Source: Salvator merianae | Taxonomy: Eukaryota; Chordata; Lepidosauria; Squamata; Teiidae | Assembly: GCA_003586115.2 (NCBI GenBank) | Contig: QVOM02000115.1 | Location: forward strand, 2,053,110-2,117,109 | Length of the DNA: 64,000 nt | Reading direction: 5' to 3' | In this document: positions 36,735 through 49,164 of the stretch, in pieces | How the letters are laid out: every line of letters begins with the position of its first letter | How positions within the stretch are numbered: position 1 is the first letter of the stretch | Translations under genes and position numbers: made by a program | Notes under the pieces: model-generated | Told to the model about the DNA's origin: nothing | Databases searched by the model: none | The model's input: the letters and a program-made list of their open reading frames with translations, nothing else

Positions 36735-36985
36735 TGTCACTCATTCTTGTTTTCTCTTTTTATTAATGATTTTTTTTAACATGGATATGTCATTACTGTT
36801 CTATACTTCTTTTATGCAGATGGCACGACTGTGCATTTTAATGGCAAATCTGTTTCTCACATAACGACTGAACTGCAAAAAGATTTTGACAGACTGGATC
36901 CAAGAAAACAAACTGGATTTAAATGCAGCAAAAACTAAAACAATGCCTTTTGGCTTTCCTAATCATCTGAGCTCAAATGGCAGTT
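36735..36985 (+). pseudogene. Non-LTR reverse-transcriptase fragment (catalytic box mutated)
   Basis: Plus-strand frames read FYADGTTVHFNGKSVSHIT followed by ELQKDFDRLD. After a one-base shift they continue WIQENKLDLNAAKTKTMPFG. This is the reverse-transcriptase palm region around the catalytic YADD box, here YADG, so the second aspartate is lost. The pattern fits a Jockey/CR1/L2-type LINE; the clade is not certain. The fragment covers under 10% of a normal ORF2. Confidence 0.7.
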
Positions 36986-37419
36986 TTCCTCTGAAGAAAC
37001 AAATCTGCAAAAGACACCATTAAAGTTTGAAATTTATGAAAGTTATTATGATGACTACTCTTGGTTGGTAAGTAGGGAGTTGGATAGGTAGGTAGTTACA
37101 TAATGGAAGGATGAGTGGATTTCCTACAAACATTGTTTTCTCTTCCTACTTTCTGCTTTGTGCTGAGCAAATTCATTCTGCTTAATTCTACACATTGTTT
37201 CTTGATAATAAAATCTGGTGGATGGGATTATGCCAATTATTGTAATGGAGAAGGATCAACACTTCAGAAAGCTCTTTGGTCAGAAATTCCATCTCATTTA
37301 ATGTTAAAGGCTCATGGCCTGGAACAAGTGTACTTCTTCAAGATTTTTTTAAAATGATAACATTATTAGAAATAACAAAACTGGGAAGGCTATTTTCTGG
37401 AAAATGGTGAGGATGAATA

Positions 37420-37790
37420 TTGTCTAGTAGAAATGTGCAAAACTGGTTTAGTTGGTTCACCATTTGCAGTGAACCAGCTAGTCTGTGGATGTTCGCATCA
37501 AACCAAACATTTTGTTGCTTGAATATTTAAAAATCTGAACCAAGTCAGTTCCCCACTTGCAAAATGAGAACTACTCAATCAAACAATTCATGTTCACTGC
37601 AGTTTTGCCTTTGAAAAGGGCTTTTTTCAATGGAAAAAATGGTATTTCTTGTTTTCAAATCAGTTCAAAATCAAATGTGAACACCCATTTGTTTAGTTAA
37701 CTGGTTTACTATCAAACTAAATAAACAAGTGTTTGGTTTGATGGTGAACTGAACACATGATTTTAGTTCATCCGCATCCTTATTGTTTAG
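37420..37790. mobile_element. hAT-type MITE with 8-bp TSD
   Basis: The 355-bp element (37428-37782) starts TAGAAATGTGCAAAACTGG and ends TTCATCCGCATCCTTA. The flanks TTGTCTAG (37420-37427) and TTGTTTAG (37783-37790) differ at one of eight bases. Interior blocks are shared with 14844-15185 and 28437-28696. Confidence 0.85.
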
Positions 37791-39548
37791 TACTTCAAGA
37801 AGAACTCAAAATAAAATAAAAACTTCCAAAAATATTCCTTCCTTCCTTCTTTCCTCCCTCCCTTCCCTTTTGACAAAAAGCTGCATTCTGATAAAATTTT
37901 AGTTCAGTCCAAGGGTCTAGCCAGCTGCACTAAAAATGCCAGCATCCAGCCATATGGGAGCCAGGGACCTCAGGGAAGTCTGACACTATGGCAGAGGAAG
38001 GTTATCATAATCTCCCAGAAGCCCAATTTTAAGGAAGTGACTGGCACTTTTTTCACTGTGCGTGCACAGACAGTGCTTGGTGGTGCCTGCAGTGACACAG
38101 TGGAGGCTTGATCAAGTCTGACGATGAAGACAAATCTGAATCTGTGCCCATTTGAACTTTTAACTCTGTTTATAAAACCGACCAAACCATTTAAATGAAA
38201 TGGTAGCATTTCATCTTCAATCGCTTTCCTTTGAGATGAACAGAAAGGACTGCTGAGACCAGTGACTTCAGTAATACTTTTGCAGGATAACACTGTAAAC
38301 AATGCTTGACTAATGTATGTAAATGATATGAAGCTAAAACATGTGAAAGAGATGCTTGGTCAATTTCCCATACATTTAAATGTTTGTAGCTAGCTTGCAA
38401 AATGACAATATGGTATCCCAGTGGTTACAGGATTCTAGAGCTCACCATCTTTGCACACAGGGTGTGCACAAGTGTTTCTGTTGCTGCTCTGTCTTTACTC
38501 GGATAGCCATCACAAGGGGGAAAAAAACCCCACAAAATTTAAAAATAGAAAATTTGGGGGAAAATTGATAGTACACCTGAAGTAATTCTACTGTCCTAGC
38601 ACGTCCAGAGAACTAGGAGAAAAAATAAAAATGTCATTTTTTTTCTTTATTTTGTCCTTCCAGTTGGGCTGGGCAGGGCAGATGCTGTGCTTTTGATGTT
38701 TGCTTTCCCACCCTCGAAACATTATTGTGTAAAGGTTTCCTGTGGTTGGTTGTTTATTTTATTCAACCAGTAAGATTAAGGTGTTTCTATGTTACCCATT
38801 CAAGCATGTAGGAGGAGATCCTGGCTGCTGCTCGGTCTGACTTCAGGCCTGCTGATGGCACTCCTTTAAGTCTACTTTATGTCCATGTACTATCACTGGA
38901 CAACCAAGTCAAGTTGGATCTTGCATCTGTCCCAATGGCAATGTATAGATGTAGCCTAAATCTGCTTACTCATAACTATATGCAAATCCTGTCTATTTGT
39001 GGACTTGACAGCAAATGTGACCCTTTTTGCACTGAACCTTATAGCCAGAATAAGGACTTGCCATGTGGATGCTAGTGCAGACTATGGCAGGTCCACCCTT
39101 CGTCCCACCTGTTGAAATTCCTTTTACTCTTTCCTCTCATGTATCTTCAAATGGTGCAGCTTCTAACATGTCAGAAATTAGAGATGCACAGAAAACATAC
39201 ATTTTGAAAAAAATAACTATTTCCTCTTCTCTTTCAGTTTAAAATGGAATATATAAGGAATTTTTGTGGTGTGGATTACAATGCTTCCTTTGCAGTGAAG
39301 GTACTAATTTATCTATTCATTTATTTGGAAATACAAAGTCAGTAATGTTTCAGCAGTAGCATGTCTTGAAGTACTGGCCCAATTAATATCATCAATTGCC
39401 AGGGCCTTTGTGGAAAAACTTAAGCACAAATTTGAGGGGCAACACCAGCCATTTTAAAAGTGCGATTCACAGTGTAATGTTGTCTTGTGACAAGTGGCCC
39501 TGTTGGTGCTGTTTTGTACAAAACAAAGGAAAAGTTTTTGGCACGAAG
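37791..39548. other. Gene-free tract
   Basis: A CCTT/CCCT pyrimidine run lies at 37840-37870. The 110-codon minus frame at 37970-38302 has no known domain. Nothing else recognised. Confidence 0.45.
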
Positions 39549-39742
39549 TTGTTGGATACTATTGAGCTGTGGCCTACTCCTGGTTGACTGCATGGGCACC
39601 TCTATGGGCAACTCTTTACAGTTTTCTTGGCAGAGATACAGAAATGGTTTGTCATTACCTACGTCTAGGGAGAGGCTGGGGATTGAAGTGGCAACCTCTG
39701 CTTTCCAGGCTGTTTGTTCTACCACTGAGCTACAGCTAGCAG
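39549..39742 (-). mobile_element. tRNA-derived, BovB-tailed SINE (Sauria-like)
   Basis: Minus strand: A box TAGCTCAGTGGTAGA (complement at about 39718-39732), B box region GGTTGCCACTTCAATCCCC (about 39679-39697), the body with TTTCTGTATCTCTGCCAAGA, and a tail with AGGCCACAGCTCAATAG. Same architecture as 13776-13962. The 109-codon minus frame here is the SINE read through. Confidence 0.75.
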
Positions 39743-41618
39743 CTGCCAAACATAAAAGTTGACAGAATTGATCAAAGCTGGTTGATGATGATTTTCAGTC
39801 ACAGTTCTAAATAGAAGCCCACGTGTTATGCAGAGGAAGTATTTCATTTGTCATTTGACTTCCAGTTTGGTATCAGCCAACAGTCTTTGGCAGATGATCT
39901 TTGTATGCATCCTTTCTGTGGATGCATTTTGCAGCATCCTATTAATATACAGTACATATTTAAAACCTATTTTATCTCAGAACTAAGGCTGCATTCACAT
40001 GAACCAAAAGGGTGCTAGTAAAGAGAGCGGGAGGCGGAGTTACTTATGTTGCCATGCCCATTGAACCTGCAGCTCATCTCAGAGGCAGGAAATCCACCCC
40101 TGGGGGTGACTTAGATGCAGAGTGGATAAAAAAAACCCACCTTCCTGCATTCATGTACCTCCACCGTTGCTATGTGAAGGGATAGTGGCAGCAGTGACAA
40201 CTTACCAGCATTGTTTTCCATGTAGCACAATTAAGAGCCAGGCAGAGGATAAATCTGGATGAGAGGGGAAGGGTACTTTAAGGGAAGGCCTTGCTCCTTG
40301 TCGTCTTAGCAGGAAGCAGTTCACTTCCCTCTATGTCACACTGTCTGTCTGCTCTGTCAAATGGTGTGAGGTCTTGCCTTGCCTCCATTTGAGTAGCAAG
40401 GGAAGCTTGCTTCACCCAGGCTGGGTCAGATTTCATTATACAGCTGATCTTTTGGGTGGAAGTGAGAAGCTTTTCTCCCTGCTCAGTCAGCTGTGCAATG
40501 ACATCTAATCCAGTGGGAGGGGGCAAGCTTCTCTTGGCCATCCAATGGTGATGAAGAAAGCCCTCATGCCAGGCAGGGAGAAGGGCTTTCCCCATCCTTC
40601 TTACAGAAGCAGGGGTTCCTCCTTTGAAATGGATGGGAAGGTTCAAAGACCAGAATCATTTCCTGTCTTTGAAAACAGGTAGTGGCAATGGTGAGACAAG
40701 GCAAGTTGAAGAGCTTGCCAAACCGTTCAACCTAACTATGTTGCTGCAGCATCTTAATGGCATTTGTAGTGACGTAAGGAAGGAAGATCATGGTGTCCAA
40801 GTAGATGCCATGCTTCTCCTTTGTTTTGAGAGTACAGTGAAGATGTAGTATCAAGCAGACACTGTGTTCCCTGTATACTCAATGTGCCATTTAATGGCAC
40901 CGTCTGGATTCAGCTGGAAAATGACTGTTTTTGAGAACGCTGAGTGGAAACTTTGAAGCTGAGGAACATCCAAAATCTCCAAGGGTGTGAGGTACTTGCA
41001 GCATGAACAGCATTCTTCCCGTGTCCAGGGTAGGACCCTGCACTCCCTCTCTTCAAACAGTCTCCTTTGTGGCTGTGTGGAGATAGCCCTAGAATTATGA
41101 AAGTGTTTTTTTTCTCTCTGGATACACACATCTACATATTTTTGCTTTTACAATGTGCATTCAAAAATGCAGTTTGATAGAAGTGTGGATCTGAGTGCAG
41201 ATGAAGTTCATCCACATCAGGAAATAACTATCCAGACCAAAGAAATATGTAATTTCTTGAGCGTCACTAATAACTATATACCAAGAACAGATAATTTAAC
41301 GAAAATAGCCATAAAAAGTAACAATAGTATCTAAAGTCCAGTTAAACATCAATAAAAGCAACTAATGCCACAGAATCCCTCAGACAACAAATACATTTCG
41401 ACCAATCTTGTAAAAGAAAGAAGTATTTCTGTTTATCATATGTGCACATAGCTGATACTTATTACACTTATTTATCTCAAAGACACCACTCACAGAGCCC
41501 TCATATTTGGAGAAGCTCATGCAGATGTTGAGTAGGCCACATCTCCATGGACCTGTCTGGGTGGACCTTCCTTTGCTCTCACCTCCAGGACTGCACAGTT
41601 CCAAGACCTTGCACACTC
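39743..41618. other. Gene-free tract
   Basis: The 122-codon minus frame at 40278-40646 lacks known motifs. It is in an averagely GC-rich, unrepetitive stretch and could be a diverged exon or chance; no support either way. Confidence 0.35.
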
Positions 41619-41763
41619 ATGCAGCTGGGAGTCTGCACTATCATCACAAGGTAGAAGAGAGGCAACTTGACCTCATAGTGGGATTTTCTCACAGTGATGT
41701 CACCTATCTTGTTAATTTGGCTTGTAATGGCCATGAAGCCTCTGTGAGCCAAATTAAGGGGGC
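41619..41763. repeat. 145-bp near-identical repeat, copy 2
   Basis: Direct-orientation partner of 35696-35840, 5,923 bp away, 144 of 145 bases equal. The flanks on both sides are unrelated between the two copies, so this is not a larger tandem duplication. Confidence 0.85.
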
Positions 41764-42479
41764 TGTCCACACCTGTATGGCATACCAGACTCCCATGGAG
41801 GCCCAAAAATTGGCCTCTGTGTGCAGGTACCAGCATCCCTGAATAGCAGTTGCTTTGCATGAGCCAGCTTCAGCTCCAGCTGTCTCTCTCCCACCCTGGT
41901 GAAGACATATTCTCTCCTTCCATATCACCTAGTTGGCGAAACAAAACAACTGCAGGCACCAGCATTTCCAGATCTCACATACAAACTGAGGGAAGCCTAC
42001 ATAAATGTGGGTGTGATCCCATAAATAAGGGGGGAAATCTGCAACAGGGTGTGGCCCTTCACATGCCATTCCCCCCACTTGGAACCTTCAGGATAAATGA
42101 AAACATGGTTTTAATCCATTTCAATGTGGCTGACAGATAAGAAACTGTACTGCAGTGTGTGGTTCCTTAGGCAGTGGATCCCCAGTGATCCTAGGTCAGC
42201 TTAGAGGGCGAAAAAGCAAAGGATTGGCTACATGATGGATATAGATGCATTTGTCACACTGCCAGGAAGGTTCAAAGAAAACCACATTGAAGTGCATCTA
42301 TGATTTAGGTCTATAAATTGCTAACTTTGAAAACATGTAAACTGAATGAGAATTGTTATTACTATTCATATCTAGCAGCATCCTTATCTATGGATGCATC
42401 TCCTCTGTTATCCAGCCTCCATACCACTACACCTGGAATGGTAACCAGGTCTTCCTAAGAATCTGGAAGAAAAAGGGCT
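41764..42479. other. Gene-free tract, nothing recognised
   Basis: No supported frame or repeat end. Confidence 0.4.
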
Positions 42480-43540
42480 TTTAAAATTTATTTTAAAATT
42501 TATTTATTTTATTTATTTAAGATTTTGTATCCCTCTTTGCACCAAAAGGTCTTAGAGTGGGACACAATAAGAAAGATAAAACATACCAAGCACTCTTTTT
42601 AAAAATATATTTTATTATTTTCTATCAATATATATACAAATATTAAACTATAAACTAATACACAAAACAAAAACAATACACTCAAACCAATAAGAACAAA
42701 CAAAAACAAAGCAAACAAAAAGGCACCCTATTCTAAGTGCCCCTTTCCACATGGACCTTTCTCATTTAAAAATTGCATAATCTTATAGGCCTTCAACACC
42801 ATTCTTATGTTAACTATCTGTTTAAAAATATATTTTCAACCAAATCTATGAAAGGTCTTCTGCAATTCATCTGTGCATGGGTTCCAAATTAATCTCAGTT
42901 GTTGAATATTATCGACTCCCTCTAATCGTGAATATTTCACTGAAGGATATTCATTCATCTTAAGTCTCCATCCTGCTTTATACCATTCTGTTTTAGTCAG
43001 ATTCAAAGCATATTTCCAGTTACGTGCAATACACCGTTGGGTTACCACCATAGTTTCTGTCCCTTTATTCTAATATTCAAACCTGAAAAATCATGTAATG
43101 TGGAATGTGGAACGTGGGTTTGAAGCATTCTTCTCATGATTCTGTGTCTTTTTTTCCAAAATCATTTAATTGGGGGAGAATCCCAGCACATATGGTAGTA
43201 ACTTGGTTTGTCTCCACACACCCTCCAACATCCTCTGCTATTATTCCTTAATATACGTGCCATACATACAATACCAGCTATAAATGAGCTTAGTAAAAGT
43301 CTCTTTGGTTGTTACTGAAGTATGCCAGCTTTGTTTCATATTTGTTATTTTGTTCCATTCAGTTAGATTGAATATCAGTCTCCCATAGCTGTTTAAGAGA
43401 TACCATACATGTATTCTGGGTGGCAATTAAATGAAGATATATATTGGAAATTAGGCCTTTTAAGGATCCTGCAGCTTGTTTCAGAATTTTATACAAAGCA
43501 CTCTTAAAACAAATTTAAAACATCCTTATACATGAATAAG
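42480..43540 (+). mobile_element. L2-type 3' end (or derived SINE) split by an L1
   Basis: Before the L1 insertion (42480-42597) runs a TTTATTTATTTTATTTATTT tract, then TTTTGTATCCCTCTTTGCAC and GACACAATAAGAAAG. After it (43506 onward) the sequence resumes AAAACAAATTTAAAACATCC. Together they fit the T-rich, AAAACA-rich 3' end seen in reptile LINE/SINE repeats. It was the target for the L1 at 42598-43495. Confidence 0.5.
42588..43505 (-). mobile_element. 5'-truncated L1 insertion with 10-bp TSD
   Basis: AAGCACTCTT is present at both edges (42588-42597 and 43496-43505). The body (42598-43495) reads on the minus strand as the C-terminal end of L1 ORF2. MLEGVWRQTKLLPYVLG near 43160-43230 corresponds to the cysteine/tryptophan-rich C-terminal segment. 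Frame 42836-43051 then reads KYALNLTKTEWYKAGWRLK-type sequence with stops between. The 3' end on the plus strand is AT-rich (TTTAAAAATATATTTTATT), consistent with a reversed poly(A) region. A clear target-primed insertion. Confidence 0.8.
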
Positions 43541-44329
43541 AGTATTGGTTTTTTGCCTTTTCTTGCTTTGTATTTTATATTATTTGTCATTGGCTGTGGC
43601 AGTAAGAAGGGAAGCCAAATAACTGTTGAGATTCTAAATAGTAAGTAACAGTGTTTCCCCCCTTTTTTTTAATGGCAACTGGTGCCCTGAACGTTTAAAA
43701 CATTTCAAAAATATAAAACCTTATTTCCATTCATATTCATGCCCTGAATCATTGTGTATGGCTTTCTGTGTAGCTGAAAAATGTAACAACAAAAATAAAT
43801 AAAAAGCAATGCTGCATCTCGTGAACATGCAATATGTTAGAACCGATTAAAAAAAAACCAGATTTTTCCTAGCAGCACCATTACAGGGTTGCTATTCTAT
43901 ATACTGTATAAGCGTGATCCACAGGATGGAAAATGCACCTTCAAAGAAGCTCCTGGGGGTATGGCATCTGCTTGCCAAGCCCCCAATAAGCCTCTGAGTT
44001 TCCACAGCCAAGAATGTCCACTAAGTCCCAAAAGGTAGAGGCTGAGACACTCCCTCCACCCATGTGGATGCATGGAGTGGAAAGGAGCAACTTAACTGCC
44101 ACCATTTCAGTGCTGGTTGGCTCTCCGATGGAGTGGAAACATGTCTGGAAGTTGGCTATTGTTGGTCCACTGAAGGACTGACTGGCATGGAAACCAGGCA
44201 TCTGCTAGGAGGGTTCACCTCATGGCTGCATTCCAGATCTGCTCACACTAGCAACGGGATCAAAACCTTCCACCCTAGATGTAAGCCGTTTTGAGGGCTT
44301 GCATTTATTCCAAGGATGTATTCACACTA
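43541..44329. other. Gene-free tract, nothing recognised
   Basis: AT-rich left part, mixed right part; no supported feature. Confidence 0.4.
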
Positions 44330-44845
44330 AAGGCCATTCACATTTATGACTATTAGCCCAGGACAGGGCAGATCACCCCTTCCTGTGGTTAACAATCTGT
44401 CCCAAGCTGGGATGGATTGTTTCTGGTGCAGTCAAGGCCATCCACACTGGGATGGTATTTTCCATGCCAGTCCTCATGCCAACTCTGAAGCCTGTGCCAG
44501 CTTTGGAGCTGGTGTGAGGGCCTTTGGAACTTGAGGGGGGAGCATTTCAACAGCACACCCTGTTGTAACACCAAAAAAGGGTCCCTCATGGTATAGTAGA
44601 CCACAGAGGTGGATTATCCATATACCTCCATGGTCCAGTATACTATCCCTGTCATACAGTAGAGGTCTGCCAGTAAACCAGGTTAGGGCATCTTACTGGA
44701 CACCCTAGCTTGATCTACACTCCATCCTATGTGGATGGAGCATTCTAGGTGAGGGTAGAGCCTCCCATAATCTGTACTAGCATGCTGAAGGGAGGCCTCT
44801 AGACCCCTTCCTTTTACATAACAATGTCCCATGCAGAAATGGTAT
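44330..44845. mobile_element. TIR element family 1, degraded
   Basis: Left end AGGCCATTCACATTTATG and right end CATGCAGAAATGGTAT flank an interior with GGATGGAGCATT and CTCCATGGTCC-type blocks as in 33531-34040. No matching 3-bp flank, so boundaries are approximate. Confidence 0.5.
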
Positions 44846-45680
44846 TTCCTAGGATGGTGCTTAGGATTCTTGTTCATCTATAATTGCTGGCATAGGATAT
44901 GTCTACCCATTACTGAGAGGTGAGATTGGTTTTCTTGGGGAGGCAGTCCAGAACACTTTTATCTAGTAAACTCTCATGAGAAAATGTTAGTCTTCTATAA
45001 GCTGCTGCAGCCCAATGTCTTCCAGATAGTTTAGTTACCTCCCGTCTTCTCTGCCCATTGGCCATGACTTTGGCTCTAATAGTAGTCCACAATTCCTGGA
45101 ACACACCAAGTTTCAAAATGTAGGTCTACCAAAGCTCAAGAATAAAATAACACAGTAAAATTGATATAATGCATATATTTACACTAAAGAAATATTTTTC
45201 TCCTAGTTACAAAATATCTAGATATTCAAAACCCAGTAAACACTCCTGCTATTTTCTTTTCCATGACACACTGCACAACTACACCCAAGTTTTACTCCAC
45301 CTTCAGGATGAGCGAACACACCAGGAATGTGATGAGCACTTTTTGCTCTACATTTTCAAGCCCAGAATTTCCACCTTTGGGTTAGAGAATGTGGAAGGAA
45401 AATGACTACTCATTTTGCTGATGTATTATTTCACTCTTATCGTGAATCAAAGAGGGATTAAAACATGAGTAGCTGGCCCTTTAGAGTGTTTCCACAGGGT
45501 TCTTTCTCTGACCCAGAAGTGGCGTTCACCTACACCCTGCCTCCCAGCCCCCATTAATATTGAAGCTGGGGAATAAAAGTTCCCAGCTTCAAAGTTTCTC
45601 CCTGGGACTAATATGGAAATTGCCCCAGAAAAGGTCCACTTCCACGTATTCTGAAACAGGACCAGGCAAGACTTTGCAAA
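44846..45680. other. Gene-free tract
   Basis: The stretch 45530-45620 (CCCAGCTTCAAAGTTTCTCC) resembles 58290-58340 (CCCAGCTTCACAGCTTTTGC), suggesting one more unnamed dispersed repeat. No gene. Confidence 0.35.
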
Positions 45681-46117
45681 GCGCCTTTCTGCACTGAAAG
45701 GCCCATGATAGGAATCAGAGGGTCTAAAACAACCAGGCTCACTGATTCCAGTCATGGAAAGGCATGGGCTAGGACAACCCATGCCATGGTCTTGGAGCAC
45801 ACATAGGCTCCGAGGCCAGGTTCCAATGTTTCTGAGGGCTGTGCAGCATGCAGGCATGCACAGATGTGATAGCTGATTGTGCAGGCATGATTGGTTGATT
45901 GCATAGGCCCAGCCACCATGCCTCAAGGTAAGTGCTGATGCACTTTACCAGGAGTTGACTCCTGGTAAAGCTATGAAGCACAAAATTTGTGCTCCACAGC
46001 TAGGAGCGATTGAGAGCAGCATTATACTGCTCCTGGCTACTCAGGCCTCTGTCAAGTGTAGACACACTTTGCTAACAAGAGTCCTCGATGCTTGCCAGCA
46101 GCAATTGTGAACAGGCT
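45681..46117. mobile_element. TIR element family 1
   Basis: Left end GCGCCTTTCTGCACTGAAAGG, right end GCAATTGTGAACAGGCTG. The right subterminal region has the family's GATGCTTGCCAGCAGC dyad remnant. The flanks do not show a TSD. The 159-codon minus frame across 45447-45926 is chance. Confidence 0.55.
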
Positions 46118-47695
46118 GTTTCACTCTGTAAAAGGTCTATTTCCAAGAGTGTTTGCTGCCCTCCGGTTAGACTAGGAGTCTGATGGGTTCAGTCTTGTGT
46201 GGTCACCATACTCTTGGGGTCCTTTCCAAACAGATCTTTGGCCATGTGGATGCTGCTTTAGCCTCTTCATCTCATTTTACGTAAATAGCTTGAGTCTTAA
46301 TGTTGTTTGCTTTTCAATAAATTATTTAAAGTCAAGCAGCCATAAAATAGAAGAAAACAAAAATCTTCTATATTGTCAAGAATATTTATATGCACAGTAT
46401 TATCTACTAAAAGCTCTCATTTCTGAGGTTTGGGGACAACCTTGAAGAATTTGTTTTCTATTCACATGAAAAGCTATAAACCTGTGTGCAAGTTTAGTAG
46501 AGTAATACTGTTTCTTTTTTATTAACAGATCATGGGGAAAGCAAATAGCAACATCATGGAGATTTGCATCTTGGAAATATAAGTATCTATGCAGTTGAAA
46601 GAAGGAAGTCAACCAAAAACTCCATATACAAGGCTTTTACAATAGGTTGACTGCCAAGCTTAAAAAAAAAAGGTATGGTTGATAGCAACCTCAGGATGCT
46701 TGGTTTCTGGGATATTTTGTTTCCAGAAAATGAAATAAAACATTTGTTTGCAATATTTTCTTCCAGTTTTCTCTACTGCAGTCTATATGCCTTTCCCAGT
46801 TATTTATTCAATTATTTAACGAAACACATAAAACAAGTGAGATCTAGGTGCCCACGCAATGAACTTTCAGATATTTTGAAGGACAAAAAGCATGAACTTC
46901 AGTCACTCTGGCCAATGGCAAGGAATGATGGGAATTGTAGTTTGGGTCAGTGGGGAAAACATAGTCTGACTATAGTTGCCTTAGGAAAACCAAACAATGC
47001 CCTCTTCATTCCGTGGATTTCACAGTAAGTTCCAGAGTCACATGACAGCACCAGGTTCTGGCCAATTGTGCACACCAGACACTGGAGTCAGGGACTGGCA
47101 CAATACAGAGGGTTGGCCACCAGTTTTTACTCTATATAGGATGAAGTGCTTTTTTGAAAAGCTTTCATAGGGCAGCTATCTAGCAGAAGATATCCTCAAC
47201 TTGGGTTAACTTTCCAGCCTGTCCTGTTTAAAAACAAAGACCCATGATGTTGCCCTCCAAGACTGAGCTTCTAATGGGTATATGGCTCCCAGGCACAGTT
47301 TTGCTATGTCAAATGAAACGCTAACTTATTTGAAGTGAATAAAAATGGATCTCACCACAGCCACCCACCCCAGTACATCTGGTTGTAAACTATATACCCA
47401 AGTTTTATATGAGTTTGGGCATTAATCTCCCTTCAAAATGGAAGTGAAGCGGAAACGTTGCCAGACCCATGGCAACAGAAGGACTGGTGGGTGCTGCTTC
47501 CGTATATATCTGCTGTTGTCATATTGACTTTTGTGCAATAAAAATAAAGCTCCAAGTCCGAAGCCCTATGGAAATTTGATTGACTGTACTCTGTAATTGC
47601 TTATCATCCTTGAAGAAACTTCTTGGCATTTAGGAGCCAGCAAATCTGTTTCATATTTCTTTGAGCTTTATAAATACATCCTGTTTATATTAAAA

Positions 47696-47750
<55 letters not shown>

Positions 47751-49164
47751 TAGAAAACAGGAGGAGAAAAGGTTTTGTTCACCAAGCTCACCTCCACTCC
47801 TAAGCATTCATAGGGAAAGGGGATAATGCATAAAAATACTTTATATTGTTGCTAAACTTTTGTCATTGGCTGCTATTTCCATTTTGTCCCTGGGTGTTTG
47901 TTTTCATTATATATTTGCCATTTTACTTTAATTTTTTAAGGCACTGAACCAATACGTTTCATTGTCATTTTTAAGGCAAAGTAATACGATTGGCAAAAAG
48001 AAAGAAAGAAAATTATCTTTTTTTTTTTCTTTAGGGGGACAGGGGAAATGTTTGTACATAAATATAAAGATAGTTGAAGCATTTGTAAATACACATCCTA
48101 TTAATAATTACTAAGTGCATGGTGGGGGAACTGAGCAAATAGAAATAAATCCCACAAGGTTCTACTCCATCTCAATCGTTTTTGGACTTGAAACTGAATG
48201 TGATGTGATACACAGTGGAGGCTTGTTAGTGGAACTGGTGAAGAAGCCAGAGGAAAAAGGCAGAGTTACTGTAAGTGAAATATTTATACATTAGATCTCA
48301 CTGCACAGATAAATCAACCATTTCTGGATTGCAACATGGGGAACGGGGTGTAGGAAAGTAAGCTTAAGATTTATGCTGCTAGATGTTGGAGGATATGGTC
48401 CACTTTCACCCATGGACCAGCCACCCATGATGGTACACAAAGCAGAGAATTGAAAAGCAATTATTTCGTCTGACCTGCTGCCCCATACTGTTCAACTCTG
48501 GTCCAGTTCTTTGCTTGTTCAGCTTTCATTACACCCATCCATGTCCTGTGGAATCAATTCATCTACTGTTGTGATGTTGTGGCAGACTTTCCATCATCAA
48601 ATTATGAACCTAAGGAAAGATTACAATGTCTGTGGCTTTTCACTATGCAAATAGGTCAATGGAAACACAATATGAATTTTCAAAATTTATCACGGCAAGA
48701 GGCTGAATGGAGTCACAGATCAGAGATAGACATAAGTAAGCTCCACATGGCACTGTGGGTGCACTGGAAAAGCACAGAGTCTACAAATCCTGCAGTCCTT
48801 CAGCAGGCATCATGGTATAGGTATTAGAGCCCTATAAATGTAGCGCTGGAATAGGAGCCACACCAGCCCTTACTCCCATTCTTCCATTGCTGCCACTGTG
48901 CAACTTATCTGAACAATATTCTTCAATGCAATGTCATCAAACACGGGAAACATCATGGCTAGAAGTAGTGACAGGTATGCAAACAGCGCTACATTTATAG
49001 TGTTCTTCGACTGCTGACCACAATCCTTGTCCAAATTCTGCTTTGGGAAAAAACAAAACCAACCAAATGTAGAGTAGAGTAGGACTAAGGATGGGCCAGA
49101 TAAGTATTTTGAATTGGGGAGAGGATTGAGTTCCACTTTTCTTTCCAATACTCAACCCAATGGA
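46118..49164. other. Gene-free tract
   Basis: 46905-46940 has AATGATGGGAATTGTAGTTT, a motif frequent in dispersed reptile repeats, not classifiable here. A TA microsatellite lies within. No supported gene. Confidence 0.4.
47699..47746. repeat. (TA)n microsatellite
   Basis: Twenty-four uninterrupted TA units. Confidence 0.97.
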
